From the NCBI GenBank assembly GCA_009760885.1, contig CM019719.1, positions 39,683,584 to 39,747,583 on the forward strand: a stretch of DNA of 64,000 nt. Reading direction: 5' to 3'. Positions within the stretch are counted from its first letter, which is position 1. The number at the start of each line of letters is the position of its first letter. Below are positions 22,119 through 34,665 of the stretch, one piece after another. The notes beneath the pieces were generated by a model. The model ran no database searches, was not told the DNA's origin, and saw only the letters and a list, made by a program, of their open reading frames with translations. The stretch is from Achatina immaculata (taxonomy: Eukaryota > Mollusca > Gastropoda > Stylommatophora > Achatinidae). Position numbers and translations under genes: made by a program.

Positions 22119-23780
22119 CCCCTGGGACTAACAAATTCTCGTCACACAGATGCAAGAAACTGTCAAGTGAGTGATTAAACCCTTAGGTATTATTGTGTGC
22201 AATGTGAAAGTTTTATTCATTGAATTTAAAAAGCTATAGGTACAGCTAAAACTGGATCATCAGTAGTTATACGATTTTTTTTTTTTTGTGGACAGTATAC
22301 ATTAACGTCCAGACTCCACGACCTCTCAGTGCAGTTCTGTTGCCTAAAATTATAAGTATGTCCCTCTCCCAGTCCCCCCCCCCACCCCAAAGCATGTTTG
22401 GTATCCACCCGCCCTTTCCCGTTCTGTGCACCACCACCACCATATGCCGCTCGTGTCCGTTGACTGTCTTTCACTGAACTAATGGCGCGTGTTCTTTAGC
22501 CTGGAAGGTGATTTCTGCGACGCCGTCGTTTGAAATGCTCTCTATATTCTCTCCGGGTGTTCGGTACATTATTCTGCGCCAGTAGCACGGTAAAACATCT
22601 CAGCCAGGTGGTGCGAACTATCTGCATCATTTACCGTGGTATCATTCGCCTCACGCGGGCGTAAACGCGTTTTTTGTTGTTTTTTTTTCCTGAATAAATC
22701 TTGATCTGTTGAAGGAGCGTTCATGTTGTGCGCCACAGACACAAGCTCCAAACGGAAAATGTAGGAAGATGGTAACAGCTCTGGGCTGAGAACACCAGAA
22801 TGATCGAATGATTATACTTATTTGCGCGCATAAATTTACTTTACTGTCAAGCAGAAGTAGTTCAATATTGATACCGCCTTTCACCGCTGAATTACCAACA
22901 TTGCATTAAAAGTCTGCCTCTTTGTGTGCAGCACGTAGAGACTCTGCAACTCACTGCCCCCAATAAACACTAATCACGAAGAGGCGGCCAACCGTCGCAA
23001 ATCACAGTTAAACAGTTGCTCGACAAACTACACCCTAATTCCAGATGTTGCTTACCCCACGGTCATTTCGGATAAGAGTACCTCGGCAATGTCCAGCCAA
23101 CCCAGTCATAACACCCCTGCTATTATCTCACATCGCGTTGCGGGGTGGGGGGTGGGGCGGCAAAATTTGAGTAGAAGGTTGGAACGACTGTTTCATTAAA
23201 TTGCCTTCTCCTCGCCTGGGGGGATGTAGAAAGAAAAAAAGCTTGCCGAGTCCGAAATTTCCCTTCTGTCATATTTTACTCACAGATATGGGAGATGCAT
23301 GAACTTCCGCTCTCCTCTTCCTCAATTCCGCCCACTTACAAATTCAAACTTATGAAAATGTCAGCGACCCGATATTTTCACACTATGCTGGCTGCGAACA
23401 GCTACAATTTGCAGCCACAGTTTTCAGAGCGTTCAAGCTGTAAATCACGAGAAATATGGAGCTCTGTCGCCAGTACGACGGCTGATAGCTGCCTCCAGGA
23501 TTAGAGTCGGCCTTTAACCGGTAGCTCTGGTCTGGCTTGGCTTCGTTAATCGAAACATTCTTGTAAAAACAGGTTCCACTTCTTTCGCGTACAGGGGGAC
23601 CAATGGTCTACAAAGACTAACCTGCATGGCAACAGGGTATCAGTTTCGGTCTGCTGCTGTTTATTCAAATATCCGCTACTGACCTCTAGATCAGAGGTCG
23701 CTTCACCATCCGCCACCCGGTGGACGCACTTGGCTGGAGGACTAGCTCCTCCATTAATCTCTCTCTCTCTCTCTCCCCCC
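22119..23780. other. No gene recognised
   Basis: Contains a C9-type run near 22375 and CT plus C11 runs near 23757-23788. Several short frames lack recognisable domains. CpG dinucleotides look locally common around 22500-23100, without other promoter evidence. Confidence 0.4.
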
Positions 23781-23784
23781 CCCC

Positions 23785-24400
23785 CCCTTTCAGTGCCCAT
23801 GACGCATGGGGCTGTTGGCAGCAAGAGATTTCCACTTTTGTCGGTCCTTTGCTATTTTCTTGATTGTCTCCTGCGTCAATTCTTTGTTTGCCAGCATTCT
23901 CCCCCTGTAATACCAATGACATAACGCCAAAATACTTCACCTGTACCTGTTTTGTTCTCATTTTCCTCGTATACTTCTCACCTCTCTGCCATTGTTCTTA
24001 CTTTTTTCTTGTTCAGCTTTCTTCTTTTTTCCACTCATTAAACGCAAACGAAGTGTACTGTCACTTTTTTTCCTCCTTATCTTTTCCATCATCTAACACG
24101 ATCTTTTCCATCATCGTGTTTACACGTCCATATTTTTTGCAAGTTACTGTAAAGTAATTGACAACTCCAAACACCATTTAAATTACTGTGTTAGTTTCCT
24201 TCCCATTCTGTCCAAAGTGCTTTTGACCATCAATATTCTGTTGATTTTCATTTCACACTGTCCACGATCTGTTATCATTTGCACAAGATTAATGAACCTT
24301 TTGGACGTGTTCCAATTCATAACCATTAATGTTGTTATATGCTAATGGTTTTTTGTTCTGTCGTGTTAATTATCATAACGTCTATGTTTTCCCTCTTTTT
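23785..24400 (-). mobile_element. LINE RT C-terminal region and 3' tail, antisense
   Basis: Near 23800-23890 the minus strand reads LANKELTQETIKKIAKDRQK, then WKSLAANSPMRHGH and a stop. This is the KIAKDRQKW..L end of a LINE ORF2, followed by G and GA runs. Further upstream on the same strand (24400 to 24200), broken frames give VMIINTTEQ and a YELEHVQK-like block, the segment that follows the RT active site. The middle is highly degenerate. It is a dead copy. Confidence 0.6.
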
Positions 24401-24899
24401 AAAAAAAAATAATTCCCCGCCTAAACTATTAGCCATTGCTTTTACAAGACTATAGGATACATTGTTCTAGATTACATAAATGAGGCTATTAACTGCGCTC
24501 CCATTTTCATTCCTCTGACACTTGCGAGCATTTGTTTCCTTCATAAAGGTTACATAAGCATAAAGAAAAACACATGCCGTGGACTTAATATATGCCATTA
24601 CGAGTAAGTTTCCTGTTGTTGAGAAAGAAATGAGAGAGGGAGATGCGCTTGTCATAAACCTATTTTAGCCTTCTTGTCTTGGTAACGGCAAGGATACTCT
24701 ACCTGTTGTGTGAAGGAAAAGCACCTTTTTTTTTTTCTCAAGTTGTCCATTCTTTCTACCAAATGTGCCTAACCACAGCCGGGTTTTAGGTAGCCAGAGG
24801 CACACGGAGATGTGGGTTTTGGAGAAAGATGCAGGCAGCACTTACCCTGGACAGACAGAAAAAAAAACGAAGAGGTCCTCAAAGAATTATCAGAAAAAC

Positions 24900-25175
24900 C
24901 AAAACAAGTTAAAATGAACAGAAAAAAGGTAAATCGACGTTTCTTGAACATGTCACGAGGAGACAGAAGCTGAAGAACCTAGTAATGAGTGGGGAAATTC
25001 CTAGGGGAAATGGAAGAGTGGAAGACCTAGAGAAAAATATCTCAGTGGACTGACCAAGTGGCATGGAAAAAAAAAAGAAGAGCACCTGAATTAATCGAAA
25101 ATACCAAGGACCGCACACGATGAAAAAGCATGATCGCAAACGCTATCGGCGTGGCACATACTAATGATGATGAAA
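24900..25175 (+). mobile_element. LINE family B 3' tail
   Basis: The plus strand reads RFLEHVTRRQKLKNLVMSGE, IPRGNGRVEDLE and, after stops, ENTKDR-like and YRRGTY, ending in ACTAATGATGATGAAAG. The same tail order (GH..RR.KLE.LV.TGKI / GR.R / D...W / RGT) is seen at the window start and at 34250-34665. Poly-A insertions and stops kill the frame. Confidence 0.6.
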
Positions 25176-25458
25176 GAGGCAATAAGCGAATGATAAACTA
25201 CAACAAGATCCTAACACCACAGTGAAATCTGATTTCTCCTCCTAGACTTAGCAGCTGCAAATAAGGATACAAAAACCCATCTCATGTACTTTCTGAGGGT
25301 TCGGAGAGAGTTGTTTGTTATTATGCTTGAACTAGTAATGAAGATCTTATGTTCCAAACTAGATGAAACTACAAATAAAACTGCTTTTAAGATACCCAAC
25401 AATTCAAATCAGCCAATTTTCCAAGGCTGAAGAACTACAAAAAGATAACCAAGTTCTT

Positions 25459-25567
25459 CACTAGGACATTAGCTGTCAAGACTAGGACATCAGCTGCCAA
25501 GACTAGGACATCAGCTGCCAAGACTAGGACATCAGCTGTCAAGACTAGGACATCAGCTGCCAAGACC
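25459..25567. repeat. 21-bp tandem repeat, about 5 copies
   Basis: The unit GACTAGGACATCAGCTGCCAA alternates with a GTCAA-ending variant. The period is a multiple of three but no frame of interest spans it. Confidence 0.9.
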
Positions 25568-25982
25568 AGTTAGCTCACAGCTAAAAAATAGATGGACCAC
25601 TGGCACCACTATCGACAATGAAATGTCTAGAAAGGAATAGGTCGTCACTGTGTGTCGGAAAAGCCACAAATAAGTGCGCACATTTAACATTGAGTATACA
25701 GACTGTCCATGTAATGACGCCTTAATGAGCATACACTGCGGTGCCTTCAGTACCAAACTCAGTGAATGAGAACAAAGACCAGTGCTAAACAATGTACCCT
25801 CATGCAGGAAACAAGTACGACCATTTAACATTTGTGACTGAGAATGAGTATGAGATGGGATACTGAATGATACGACCAAAAAAGTCTTATACAGTAGTTA
25901 TCCCGTACCTGAGGTTTTATCAGACACGGTTTCAGTTACATGAGGGCTGAAAATTTAAAAAAAAAAAAAAATTTCTCACTCT
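25568..25982. other. No gene recognised
   Basis: A minus-strand frame of 108 residues (25553-25879) partly overlaps the minisatellite and has no recognised domain. Confidence 0.4.
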
Positions 25983-26275
25983 GAGTTCATACATTTGGCG
26001 CTAGCCCGCAATCCTGCCTTTCCCCGTCTCCCGCCCACAGTTACTCTACAGAATGCACGGTGTAAACAATACCCACGCCTGCGCTATCACTATAGCTACA
26101 GTACAGCCTATGAGAAGCCTTAGCGCGTACAATTGTTAAAGCTAACTGCACTACAGGTGTGTGCGTTGTTTGTTTAAAAACGTATATTATATAGTGTTTG
26201 GTATTATCTGCGGTAAGACTCGCAACAAAATTGCCGCAGACACGGGGGGGGGGGGGGGGGGGAACTACTATATCC
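25983..26275 (+). repeat. Dispersed repeat, copy 2 (partner 5840-6560); G19 tract
   Basis: Left block: GTTCATACATTTGGCGC and CTCTACAGAATGCACGG then GTAAACAATA. Right block: GTAAGACTCGCAACAAAA and GCCGCAGACACGG. Both occur in the same order in copy 1. The right block runs into a G19 homopolymer (26244-26262). The interior is shorter than in copy 1 and unrelated by eye. Confidence 0.45.
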
Positions 26276-26844
26276 ATTCATTCTTCAGGTACAGCGTCGA
26301 TGATCTGTGGCCCTTTCGTGTTTCCAGTCAACACACCTGTCTTTATTTCCCCCGCGCCACTTGTCCAACTAGTAAAGATATTTTTCCTCAAGGCGTTACA
26401 TTTTTTTTTTCCTTGGTTTACTTTGAGTTTTCCAGTGATCACCAAGCCGTCTGACTGTTCTCATGAAAATGTCCACAAAGTCATCACGTGTGTGAGCGCA
26501 TACAGTGCTACACTTATCTCATGTACTGAGTGAGCCACGCTGATCATCATTTTACAGACATTCCTTTGTGCGACATAAGAAAAAAAAACGCGCGTGTGTG
26601 TGAGTCTCTCTCTCTCTCTGTTTTTTTCATGTCACTGTCTTTTTTTTGTGTCATAACTTTACATTTCCACATTCCTAACCTGCCTGTTATAGCGAATGAC
26701 ATCACCGTCGCAGTCTTTTTCACAAATTAAATCTATATTTTTTTTCTAAACAGATTTCTAATTTGTCACTTCCGATTAAGTTACGCCAGCATGATCCCCT
26801 GACAATGTTTCATTAATCGTGACCAGTTTTGAGTTTTCCCGAAG

Positions 26845-27000
26845 CATTTTAAACCTAGACTAAATGAGCTTCTTAGACTATTACATTCACCTCTGATCAT
26901 TTACAATTTTCCCACATTTTAAACCTAGACTAAATGAGCTTCTTAGACTATTACATTCATCTCTGATCATTTACAATTTTCCCACATTTTAAACCTGTCG
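26845..27000. repeat. 70-bp tandem repeat, 2.2 copies
   Basis: CATTTTAAACCTAGACTAAA begins units at 26845 and 26915, and a third, partial unit starts at 26985. The two full units differ at about one position, suggesting a recent duplication. Confidence 0.85.
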
Positions 27001-27074
27001 GATATACTAGGTGGGTTCAGAAATTGTTATATCGTTCTCTAAACGTTTGAGTTTTCCACATTATGGTACACACT

Positions 27075-27265
27075 AAAAAAGGTGCCGAGGATCACTCCAG
27101 CCTCTAGAAATGGGTACCAGAGAAATCTTGGAAGGTAAATGCGGCCTGGCGTGATACCGACCACATCATACTTTCATGTGCCGACGATGGTGGAAATACG
27201 GGCCTGATATCATATCCACAATATGCCTATAATGGCATGGAAACGGAAATTTGACCTTTTACATA
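27075..27265 (+). mobile_element. Worn tRNA-derived SINE, body and tail only
   Basis: Blocks AGAAATGGGTACC, GGCCTGGCGTGATACCGACC and GATATCATATCC line up in order with the better copies at 55102-55361 and 43848-44098. The tRNA-like head with A and B boxes is gone or unrecognisable. Divergence is clearly higher than in the other copies. Confidence 0.55.
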
Positions 27266-28940
27266 TGCACGCTACACTGAACGGTCTCTGACACTGTTCC
27301 ATTACCATCCAATCAAGTGAGTTTTCCACATTTCATACAAGTCTACTTGACTTGTATGTCCTCTGTTACTTTGCTTCTGTTTGTTATAACTTGGAAAATC
27401 CCACATTTTGAACCAGCCTGTTAAAATATTAAGTTCCCGTTTCGTTATATTTATATTTATTTGTAAATGTAATCCTTACACTAGAGTGACCTCTGTTAAC
27501 ATTTTCAAATAATTTCCCATTTTCAGATGTACATACTGAACTCAAAATGATACATCTTTTATCCTTTCATAAGTCAGTGGGATAAGCGGACTGTCGCATG
27601 ACTTGTTCCATGACAAGTGCCAAGTGATAGCTTACAATTTCCCAGGTAAATCAAACGCCGTTAGCAGAACAACAACTACCTCTCTTCTAGGTGGGTGAAA
27701 AATTATGGTATATTCTCAGCCACCAACGTACTGAACTTACCAATTGTTTTTTAATCTTTTTGGGAAAGGGGGGGGGGTAGGAGAAGAGAGAGAGAGCGAA
27801 GAGAGGATAGAAGACTCGCTGTCTGATTCTGCTCTTATTCTCACGTTCTTGCTGAACTTCTTAAACATGGACGCAGGTGGAGTATGAGAACATGCACAGA
27901 ATACTTCAATATGGCTTCTATCATGGGCTGATGGGTGGTAGGACTGCTGCCCCTGTGTTGTTGTGTGTGTGTTTTTTTTAAAATCAGTTTACTGCGGCGA
28001 TCGTCAAAAATCCGAACAGATGATGCAGCACGTTCAGTCCATTTCTGAAAATGCCTACCCACGACTCTCCTATCATAGCATCTGCATAACATTTTCTCTC
28101 ACGAAATGTCAGGCGGGCATGTGACCTCCATTCTAAATTCTTTGAAAACATAGTCCGTTCCCTCTCTATATTTCTTAAAGTATGTAACTGTTCATGTTAG
28201 TATACAAGTCAACGTCTGAGAATGATCGGAGTAGTAGTTCATGTTAGCCAGCTGTGGGAAATTATTAAAAAGACGCCAAAAAACAACCTCCACCCCAAAC
28301 AGAGAGGTAGAGGTAGAGGGAGGGAGGGAGAGATAGAGAGAGAGAAAGCTGGCATATACCGTATATCTTCATGTTTTAGTTATCCTGGTAGAAGCCTGCG
28401 GAGCTTCTTCAGCATGTATCCCCACTGCGACAGAGTCTGTTAAAAAACTTGCTTCTCGGATACAAGAAGTTCAGTCAAGCACTGCAGTTCGCTTTCCAAA
28501 CGACTCAATGTCTATGTTTTAGGATCTATATCAAAGCAGTTGAGCAGTCTATGAAAACACTGAAATTCAAACGCGACAAACCTTCAGAGAGCGGCCCCTT
28601 CCAAATACCAAGCTCTACTGCACGTAGATCGACAAAGAAATGAAAACACGTATTCTCCAATGATCATAAATTTATGGCAGTTCTTTAGCTACACATGCTG
28701 TTTACAACCCACCGTTAGAACGGCTGTGTTGACCAGTACTTTCGTCATGAAGAAACTGTTGACCACGGGACCACTGGGACATGGATACAGTATTTTATAC
28801 TTCATATGACGGTGATGAGAAGATTACACGAGAAAGCAGGTGCTAGAAAATTTGTTAAGCCATTGAAGAAATCAATCGGGGGGGGGGGGGAAGAGAGAGA
28901 GAAAATATCAAGGAAACACAAAGGAATGTTATGATAAAAG
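27266..28940. other. No gene recognised
   Basis: AT-rich DNA with a G9 run near 27769, (GA)n patches near 27785 and 28310-28347, and a G12 run near 28878. No domain recognised in frames at 27841-28092 or 28222-28643. Confidence 0.4.
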
Positions 28941-29395
28941 AAGCATGACCAAAAGAATTGATTGGAAACATTAAGGAACGTGCAGATTATAAAAGCATTA
29001 TCAACAGAACTAACTGGAAACATCAAGAAATGCTCAAATTATAGAAGTATGATCAATAAAACTAACTGGAAACATCAAGGAAGCTCAAATTAGAGAAGCA
29101 TGATCAATAGAACTAACTGGAAACATTAAGGAATGCTCAAATTAGAGAAGCATGATCAATAGAACTAACTGGAAACAACAAGGAATGCTCAAATTAGAGA
29201 AGCATGATCAACAGAACTAACTGGAAACATCAAGGAATGCTCAAATTAGAGAAGCATGATCAATAGAACTAACTGGAAACATCAAGGAATGCTCAAATTA
29301 GAGAAGCATGATCAACAGAACTAACTGGAAACATCAAGGAATCCTCAAATTAGAGAAGCATGATCAATAGGATGACTGGAAATAACGCTTAAATT
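28941..29395. repeat. 52-bp minisatellite, about 8.5 copies
   Basis: The unit starts AAGCATGATCAATAGAAC and continues TAACTGGAAACATCAAGG and AATGCTCAAATTAGAG. Outer copies are the most diverged, the central ones almost identical. The unit length is not a multiple of three, which explains the absence of a long frame. Confidence 0.95.
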
Positions 29396-29399
29396 TATT

Positions 29400-29705
29400 G
29401 TTCTTGGTTGTTGGCTCAGACATCTACGTCAATCACTCTCACAAATGTGGCAGTTCGTCTCTGAGGTTTTCAGCATCGCCCTAGAGCTTTTTTTTCTTTG
29501 TAAGTGGCTGGGGTCTGGCCAGGTCCTTTGCCTGAGTGGGCTGTATAGCTGGCAAACTCTGGAGGACATGACGCGCAGTGTTGCTCTCTGCTGTTGGGCC
29601 AATTATCATCTTCTGGTATAGATGGTGTCTCGGCCTGCAAAGTCCTGTTCTCAGTCGGAAGATTGTCATTTGGTCATTTCTTGAGTTTCTAGCATTCATC
29701 ATCTG
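29400..29705 (-). mobile_element. LINE C-terminal domain (RNase H-linked type), antisense
   Basis: The minus-strand frame reads RNDQMTIFRLRTGLCRPRHH, LYQK, then ARHVLQSLPAIQ and, after a poly-Lys tract, GDAENLRDELPHL. This is the common 'IFRLRTGH.RL..H' domain located at the end of some LINE ORF2 proteins. Its usual CPCG and HIL..CP cysteines are replaced here. The poly-A tract and a stop break the end. Which clade it belongs to is uncertain. Confidence 0.6.
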
Positions 29706-31001
29706 TTTTTGCGCATAATCAATCGGTCACATACCACGGATAGAGGAAAAAAGAAAAAAAAACATTTCGCCATAGCTTAAATATTATTCTAAGACTCGAC
29801 TCTTACATAAAGTGCTGCTGGCAAAAGAAAACGACAAAAAAGTACATATATTCTGAGAAAGAAAACACCTGGTTCAACTTCTCACTCCAAGAACATCTTA
29901 CCTAAGCTCGTCCAGTGGTAGCCATCATTCTCTCTCTCTCTCTACTTCCACGTTGCAAATACAAGCGCGTTTTTTTTCCCCCCTGGATGTCAGCCCCTTC
30001 ACAAAAGGTCACGCAACATTTCCGTTACCCAAGATTACGTCCATTCATTACCTGCAGCTAATTAATGAATTGTTAGCTGTCTCTAGGACAAATCCCTTTG
30101 TCTGTGAGGCGCCTGCACAAGGGCCTTTTTTAAAAAGGTGTAATAACTGAAGTGCTGAAATTTCCTACTGTCTCTTATGTCTTATTGTTCTATTTAATTA
30201 CCATAGAAAAATAACAGTGGCAAGTTCTGCTGGGCGTTTTTTTTATTTTTAAGTAACACTCATATCCACATTACCTTATTCCGAATGTTGTTGGACAGAA
30301 TACTTTGTTGCTGTTACAACAGTCGGTGCAGATACAATCTGTTTCCAATCAATCTCTCTGTTTCTGGCTTTCTCTGACCAATTATTTAGTCCAATTTCTA
30401 TCAGATCTTCAGCCGTGTATTGGCCCCGCCCCTTCGTTTTTGTACTGGAGACTAGTCTCGTTGTATAAACAAACTGTTACAACTGGCATAAACGAGGATA
30501 AGAGAATTATAATTATTTTAAAACAAACAGGCATATCACTGGTGGACGCGGAAGTTCACTTCGGCTCACACGACACATGGAATCCGGCACAAAATGCGCA
30601 GCATAAACTCACGTGACCCCCATCTTAACTGAATATCATGAAAGAATTCAAAGACCCCGTGAAATAACAAAAAAAGCTGAACTGGCTACTGCTTCTTGGT
30701 TCACACCTCCAAAATATGCGTGCATAAGCACCACAACATAATAACCAGCCAAGCCAGGTAAAGAAATGTCAACCGCGTGGGCGATAGGTGCAGGAACAAA
30801 GACGCATGTCCTAATTTTACCATGAGACTAGAAACGACGCAGCGGACTGGGGTATTTATGAACCAAAACTGCACAAAATTCTAACCAAACCGGTAAATGC
30901 GCTGCTGCTGAGCTCTCGCAGCATGGAAAACGGACGATGGCTCGATTTGGTTGAGTGACTTTTCCCCATCCCAGCGGGATCACCACAGGCGGTTTGAAAA
31001 G

Positions 31002-31030
<29 letters not shown>
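29706..31030. other. No gene recognised
   Basis: Contains (TC)n near 29930-29943 and an AT then GA dinucleotide run at 31000-31033 that abuts the next transposon. Frames at 29953-30150 and 30305-30616 have no recognisable domains. Confidence 0.4.
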
Positions 31031-31033
<3 letters not shown>

Positions 31034-31034
<1 letters not shown>

Positions 31035-31758
31035 TCATAGAAAAAGTCGTGAGCAAAAAAAATTTTTTAAATCAGAATTTATAGATAGAGAAAATATAAA
31101 TGTATCACCTTAACTTGTATCCTTTGCACTTCACGTAGAGGTCACATGGCGTCACCATCATGTATCACGTGACCACACAGAGCAGAAACAAAATGGCTGA
31201 TGCTGAAGTTTCGTTTCGTCAACGTGCTGTTATTGAGTTCCTCGTTAAAAAGGAAATCCCTGCTGCTGAAATTCACCAAAGACTTCAGCTTGCGTATGGA
31301 GATGTGTGTACGGGTTCTTGCAGTGTTAGGAGAAACATTTCAAAGATGGAAACACGAGCATCCAAGATATACCCCGCAGCGGTCGCCCTCGAACTGCCTC
31401 CACTGAACGCAACGTGGGAAGGGTTGACTACATCATTAAAGAAGACAGATGTGTCACAGTATCTGAAATCGCTGTAAATTTTGGAATAGGACATAATGCA
31501 GTATAGGAAATGATTGAAACCCTAGGCTACAGAAAAGTTTGTGCCAGCTGGGTCCCACAGAAGAGAACGTCCAGAAAGAAGTGCATTTGTGGCGCCGGTC
31601 AGCTGGAACGAAATTCTACCGGGAGGTTATTTTCAAACCTGCAGAGCGATGGGGGAAAATGCGTGCAGAGAAATGCAGTTTAATGTAATACATTTATATT
31701 TTCTCTATCTATAAATTCTGATTTTTAAACAATTTTTGCTCACGAATTTCGGTATGAC
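31034..31758 (+). mobile_element. Internally deleted mariner with about 71-bp terminal inverted repeats
   Basis: The left repeat (31034-31105) and right repeat (31688-31758, inverted) match over about 71 bp with a few differences. Shared blocks are GTCATA, CGTGAGCAAAAA and the run from ATCAGAATTTATAGATAGAG onward. Between them lies the start of a SETMAR-type transposase: MADAEVSFRQRAVIEFLVKK, then LAYGDVCTGSCSVRR, a GRPRTA-like hook after a frameshift, GYRKVCASWVP, and then a jump to a C-terminal FYREVIFKP / RWGK remnant. The catalytic DDD core is absent. It could have been moved only by a full-length relative. Confidence 0.8.
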
Positions 31759-31778
31759 CCTCATGTGTGTGTGTGCAC

Positions 31779-31811
<33 letters not shown>

Positions 31812-32102
31812 AACAAACAAAGTTTAACTGATAAATTTCACTCGTCCCACCACTGCAAGAGTCGCCACGAAGTTATCTCTATGTCAGCAATGTCCTCGTC
31901 TAACATGCCTCAGTCAGCCCCACATGACTTCTGTCACACTGAAAGCATCAGTTTACGCTCTTGGTTCTGCTGCTGTGAACCATTAATTAAACATCTGGTT
32001 TGAAATGGCCCCAAAAAGCGTAAAGTTAATGGCGGTGGCAGTTCTACCAAGCCTAAGAGATGCTGTGAAGTGCCTCCTTTGTTACAAAATGAAAATGATT
32101 TA
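31759..32102. other. No gene recognised; (TA)n/(CA)n microsatellite
   Basis: An alternating GT/AT/AC tract at 31763-31815 is followed by DNA without recognised domains. Confidence 0.5.
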
Positions 32103-32310
32103 GTACAGGAAACCAACCAACCAGCCAGCCAACCAACCAGCCAGTCAGCCAACCAACCAGCCAGTCAGCCAACCAATCAGCCAAACAACCAACCAACCAG
32201 CCAGCCAAACAACCAGCCAGTCAGCCAAACAACCAACCAGCCAGCCAACCAATCATTCAGCCAGCCAACCAACCAACCAACCAACCAGCCAGCCAACCAA
32301 CCACACTCAC
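32103..32310. repeat. CCAA/CCAG tetranucleotide array
   Basis: About 200 bp of CCAA, CCAG, TCAG and AACA tetramers in irregular order. It encodes Gln-Pro-Asn repeats on one strand and Trp-Leu-Gly repeats on the other; both frames are consequences of the repeat. Confidence 0.95.
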
Positions 32311-34245
32311 AATGTTTGCCAACTAGTCGAATGTTCAATAAAAACGAATAATCATCAAATAGCACAAAAAAAAAACGGGGAGGGTGGTGGAAGGGGACCC
32401 AGAGACAGTCCTAACTGTGCTCCCAAAAGTTCCCAAGTTACGTCCATAATGAGAACACACTCACATACTTATTTGCTCATACAGATTTGAGTACGTAGAT
32501 AGCGAATGTGCCTCTCTACTACTACTACTACTACTACTACTACAACTAATACTGTCCTGCCTTTTCCATTACTACACTGTGTCTACTTCTGTGCAAGTTA
32601 TTTGTGTTCTTGTTTTAATGTCTATAACTTTAAAATGAAACTATATCATAGGTACGCATATATGTTTAAAATGTATTTGACACAGGGATCAGTATTTTCT
32701 GCGGTTTCAAGCATCTGCGTGACGGCCCAGAATCAAATGGCAGCCAGCAAATTTGGGGGGGGGGGGAGAAAGGTGGGTGGGGTGTTTCTGTGACACTTAC
32801 GCTAGCCAATCTAAGCCACTTCCCCACCCGACAGATGCCTATGACCCACATTGTAAATCACTTCTTTACCCGATACGGTGTTTGTGCTTGGAGACTTTCA
32901 GGGTAAAAGCTACAGAGAATACAAAGTCCCCTATTTATCTATCTGATCCGATGATGAATGCAAAACCAAGAGATAATGACGTTTTTGCTTTCCTCGGCTT
33001 GCACTGAATGTTGGGCGTGGAGACGTTCATTTTGTCACCCTGTGTGGCCTGGTTATGTGACTCTACGGAGGGAAAACAAGAAAATATAGCTGTAACGCCC
33101 ACGTAGAAAAAAAAGTGTGCCCCATTCCTTCCTCCTCTCCCAAATGATTACAGGCCATATCACGAAGAAAGTCTAACATGGCACGGGCAACACTCCCAAA
33201 CAACTTCCACAAGTAACAACAGACACCCATTCCGGACTCTATACATATAACCTCGCAGTTCTTAACATCAACGACCAGACATTTCTATAGGAAAATGACT
33301 AAAATACAGCGAACTAACAGTGCCAAGAGAGGGTAGAGAGAAAAAGGGAGGCACTGAATTCAGTACACGTAGCAAACCCACTGATCAAACAGTTGTTACA
33401 TTACACGAAGGCTTTGTAGCCGCTTGGTCAGAAATTTGTTTAGCTTTTTTTCATCCTCCTTAGTCCGTTAACACTGCTCCCGACTCCCCTTGTCGGTCAT
33501 CAGTAATGCTAACGAGTACCGTGTGTGCGTGTAGAGCCAGCATCTGCTTCAGTTACTATATGGATACACACAAGAAGGACCTTATTTGCAAGTCCTCGTG
33601 GTCGTATGATGATGTTCAGGTTAATCACTATATCATGAAGGGAACTTGCTGACACTAAAAGCATTGACATATACCGCAGCTTAAGTTATGCAAGATAACC
33701 GACATGAGACTGTGCTCAATTTCAATTTGTATTCATTTCGTTGATTGCGTTTTCTTTCTGTCCGCGCGCTATTGTGCATAATCTATCACAGTGAAATGTG
33801 GTGGGAAGTAAATTGTCAACCTGTGTGCTGGGAGGTGTCTGCAGGCATGACGCAGCAGTCTGGCGGACGATGGAAAATAATGGGGTTTCACTCAGTCTTA
33901 AATAATAAATACAGCACTGACTGTGTACTCTGGTAATTGTTTTCGCTTTTTTTTTTCTGTTCGCTCGGTTTGAAAAGGGCTGGCAGTCGTCGGTGTTGAT
34001 CATGCAAGATCGTTACTGTTCTGGATCGTAAATTAATAGGACGTCCTTCTTCCTGATGCAAACTTAAGAGACAGACAATCTAACCTTGGTCTTCCACCCC
34101 CCCCCCCCATTCCCGACCCATGTTAACTACTAAAAAGCACTGCTAGCCTATGATTTAACATAATACTTGTAGAAAGACGTACAGAAAATTCAAAGTCTTT
34201 GCCAGCTTTCGCTACTGGCTTTGGTAACAGTACCGCCTCTGATAT
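32311..34245. other. No gene recognised; (CTA)n microsatellite
   Basis: Contains (CTA)n at about 32514-32543, G13 near 32755 and C10 near 34099. Several frames of 60-95 residues show no domains. Confidence 0.45.
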
Positions 34246-34249
34246 CAAG

Positions 34250-34665
34250 ATCTAATCTAAGTGCCGTGCCGCGTGGCGTAGGTGATCATTTCTCTCACAA
34301 TTCCCTGTCTTCTGCAGTGATTATGAGATCCGCCGGTGACTTTCTTCCTAGCCACATTAACAGCCCATCCAGTAACTTCTCTCTCTCTCTCTCTGTCTTC
34401 CTCTGTCTCTTCTTCCCTCAATTTTTCCAGTTCCCACAGTGTGTTCCAATTTTCCTCTTCTCAGGAAATGTCCTATAAATCTGGCTTGTCTGCCTCTGAT
34501 CTTTGTTATAAATTTGCTTTTTAACTCTTAAGACTTCTTCATTGGTTTTCTTGGCTGTCCATGGTACCTTCAGCATTCTTCTTATAAATCACATTTCTTT
34601 GGCCTCCATTTCTCGCTGTACTCTCTTATTCATAGACCATGCTTCACACACACAAACCAAAATTG
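34250..34665 (-). mobile_element. LINE family B C-terminus, antisense
   Basis: Minus-strand frames read CEAWSMNKRVQREMEAKEM, FIRRMLKVPWTAKKTNEEV, then RQARFIGHFLRRGKLEHTV, GTGKIEGRRDRGR, KLLDGLLMWLGRKSPADLI and EDREL, ending in a TPRGT-like block. The order W.YRRML..WT..TNEEVL / GH..RRG.LE / GKI.G.R.RGR / W / D is complete, with two frameshifts and stops. A CT run inside (34380-34394) has grown from the Arg-rich codons and shifts the frame. Confidence 0.7.

Noticed and set aside
32070..32365. Gln/Pro/Asn-rich and Trp/Leu/Gly-rich proteins on opposite strands
   Set aside because: Both arise from the CCAA/CCAG tetranucleotide array.
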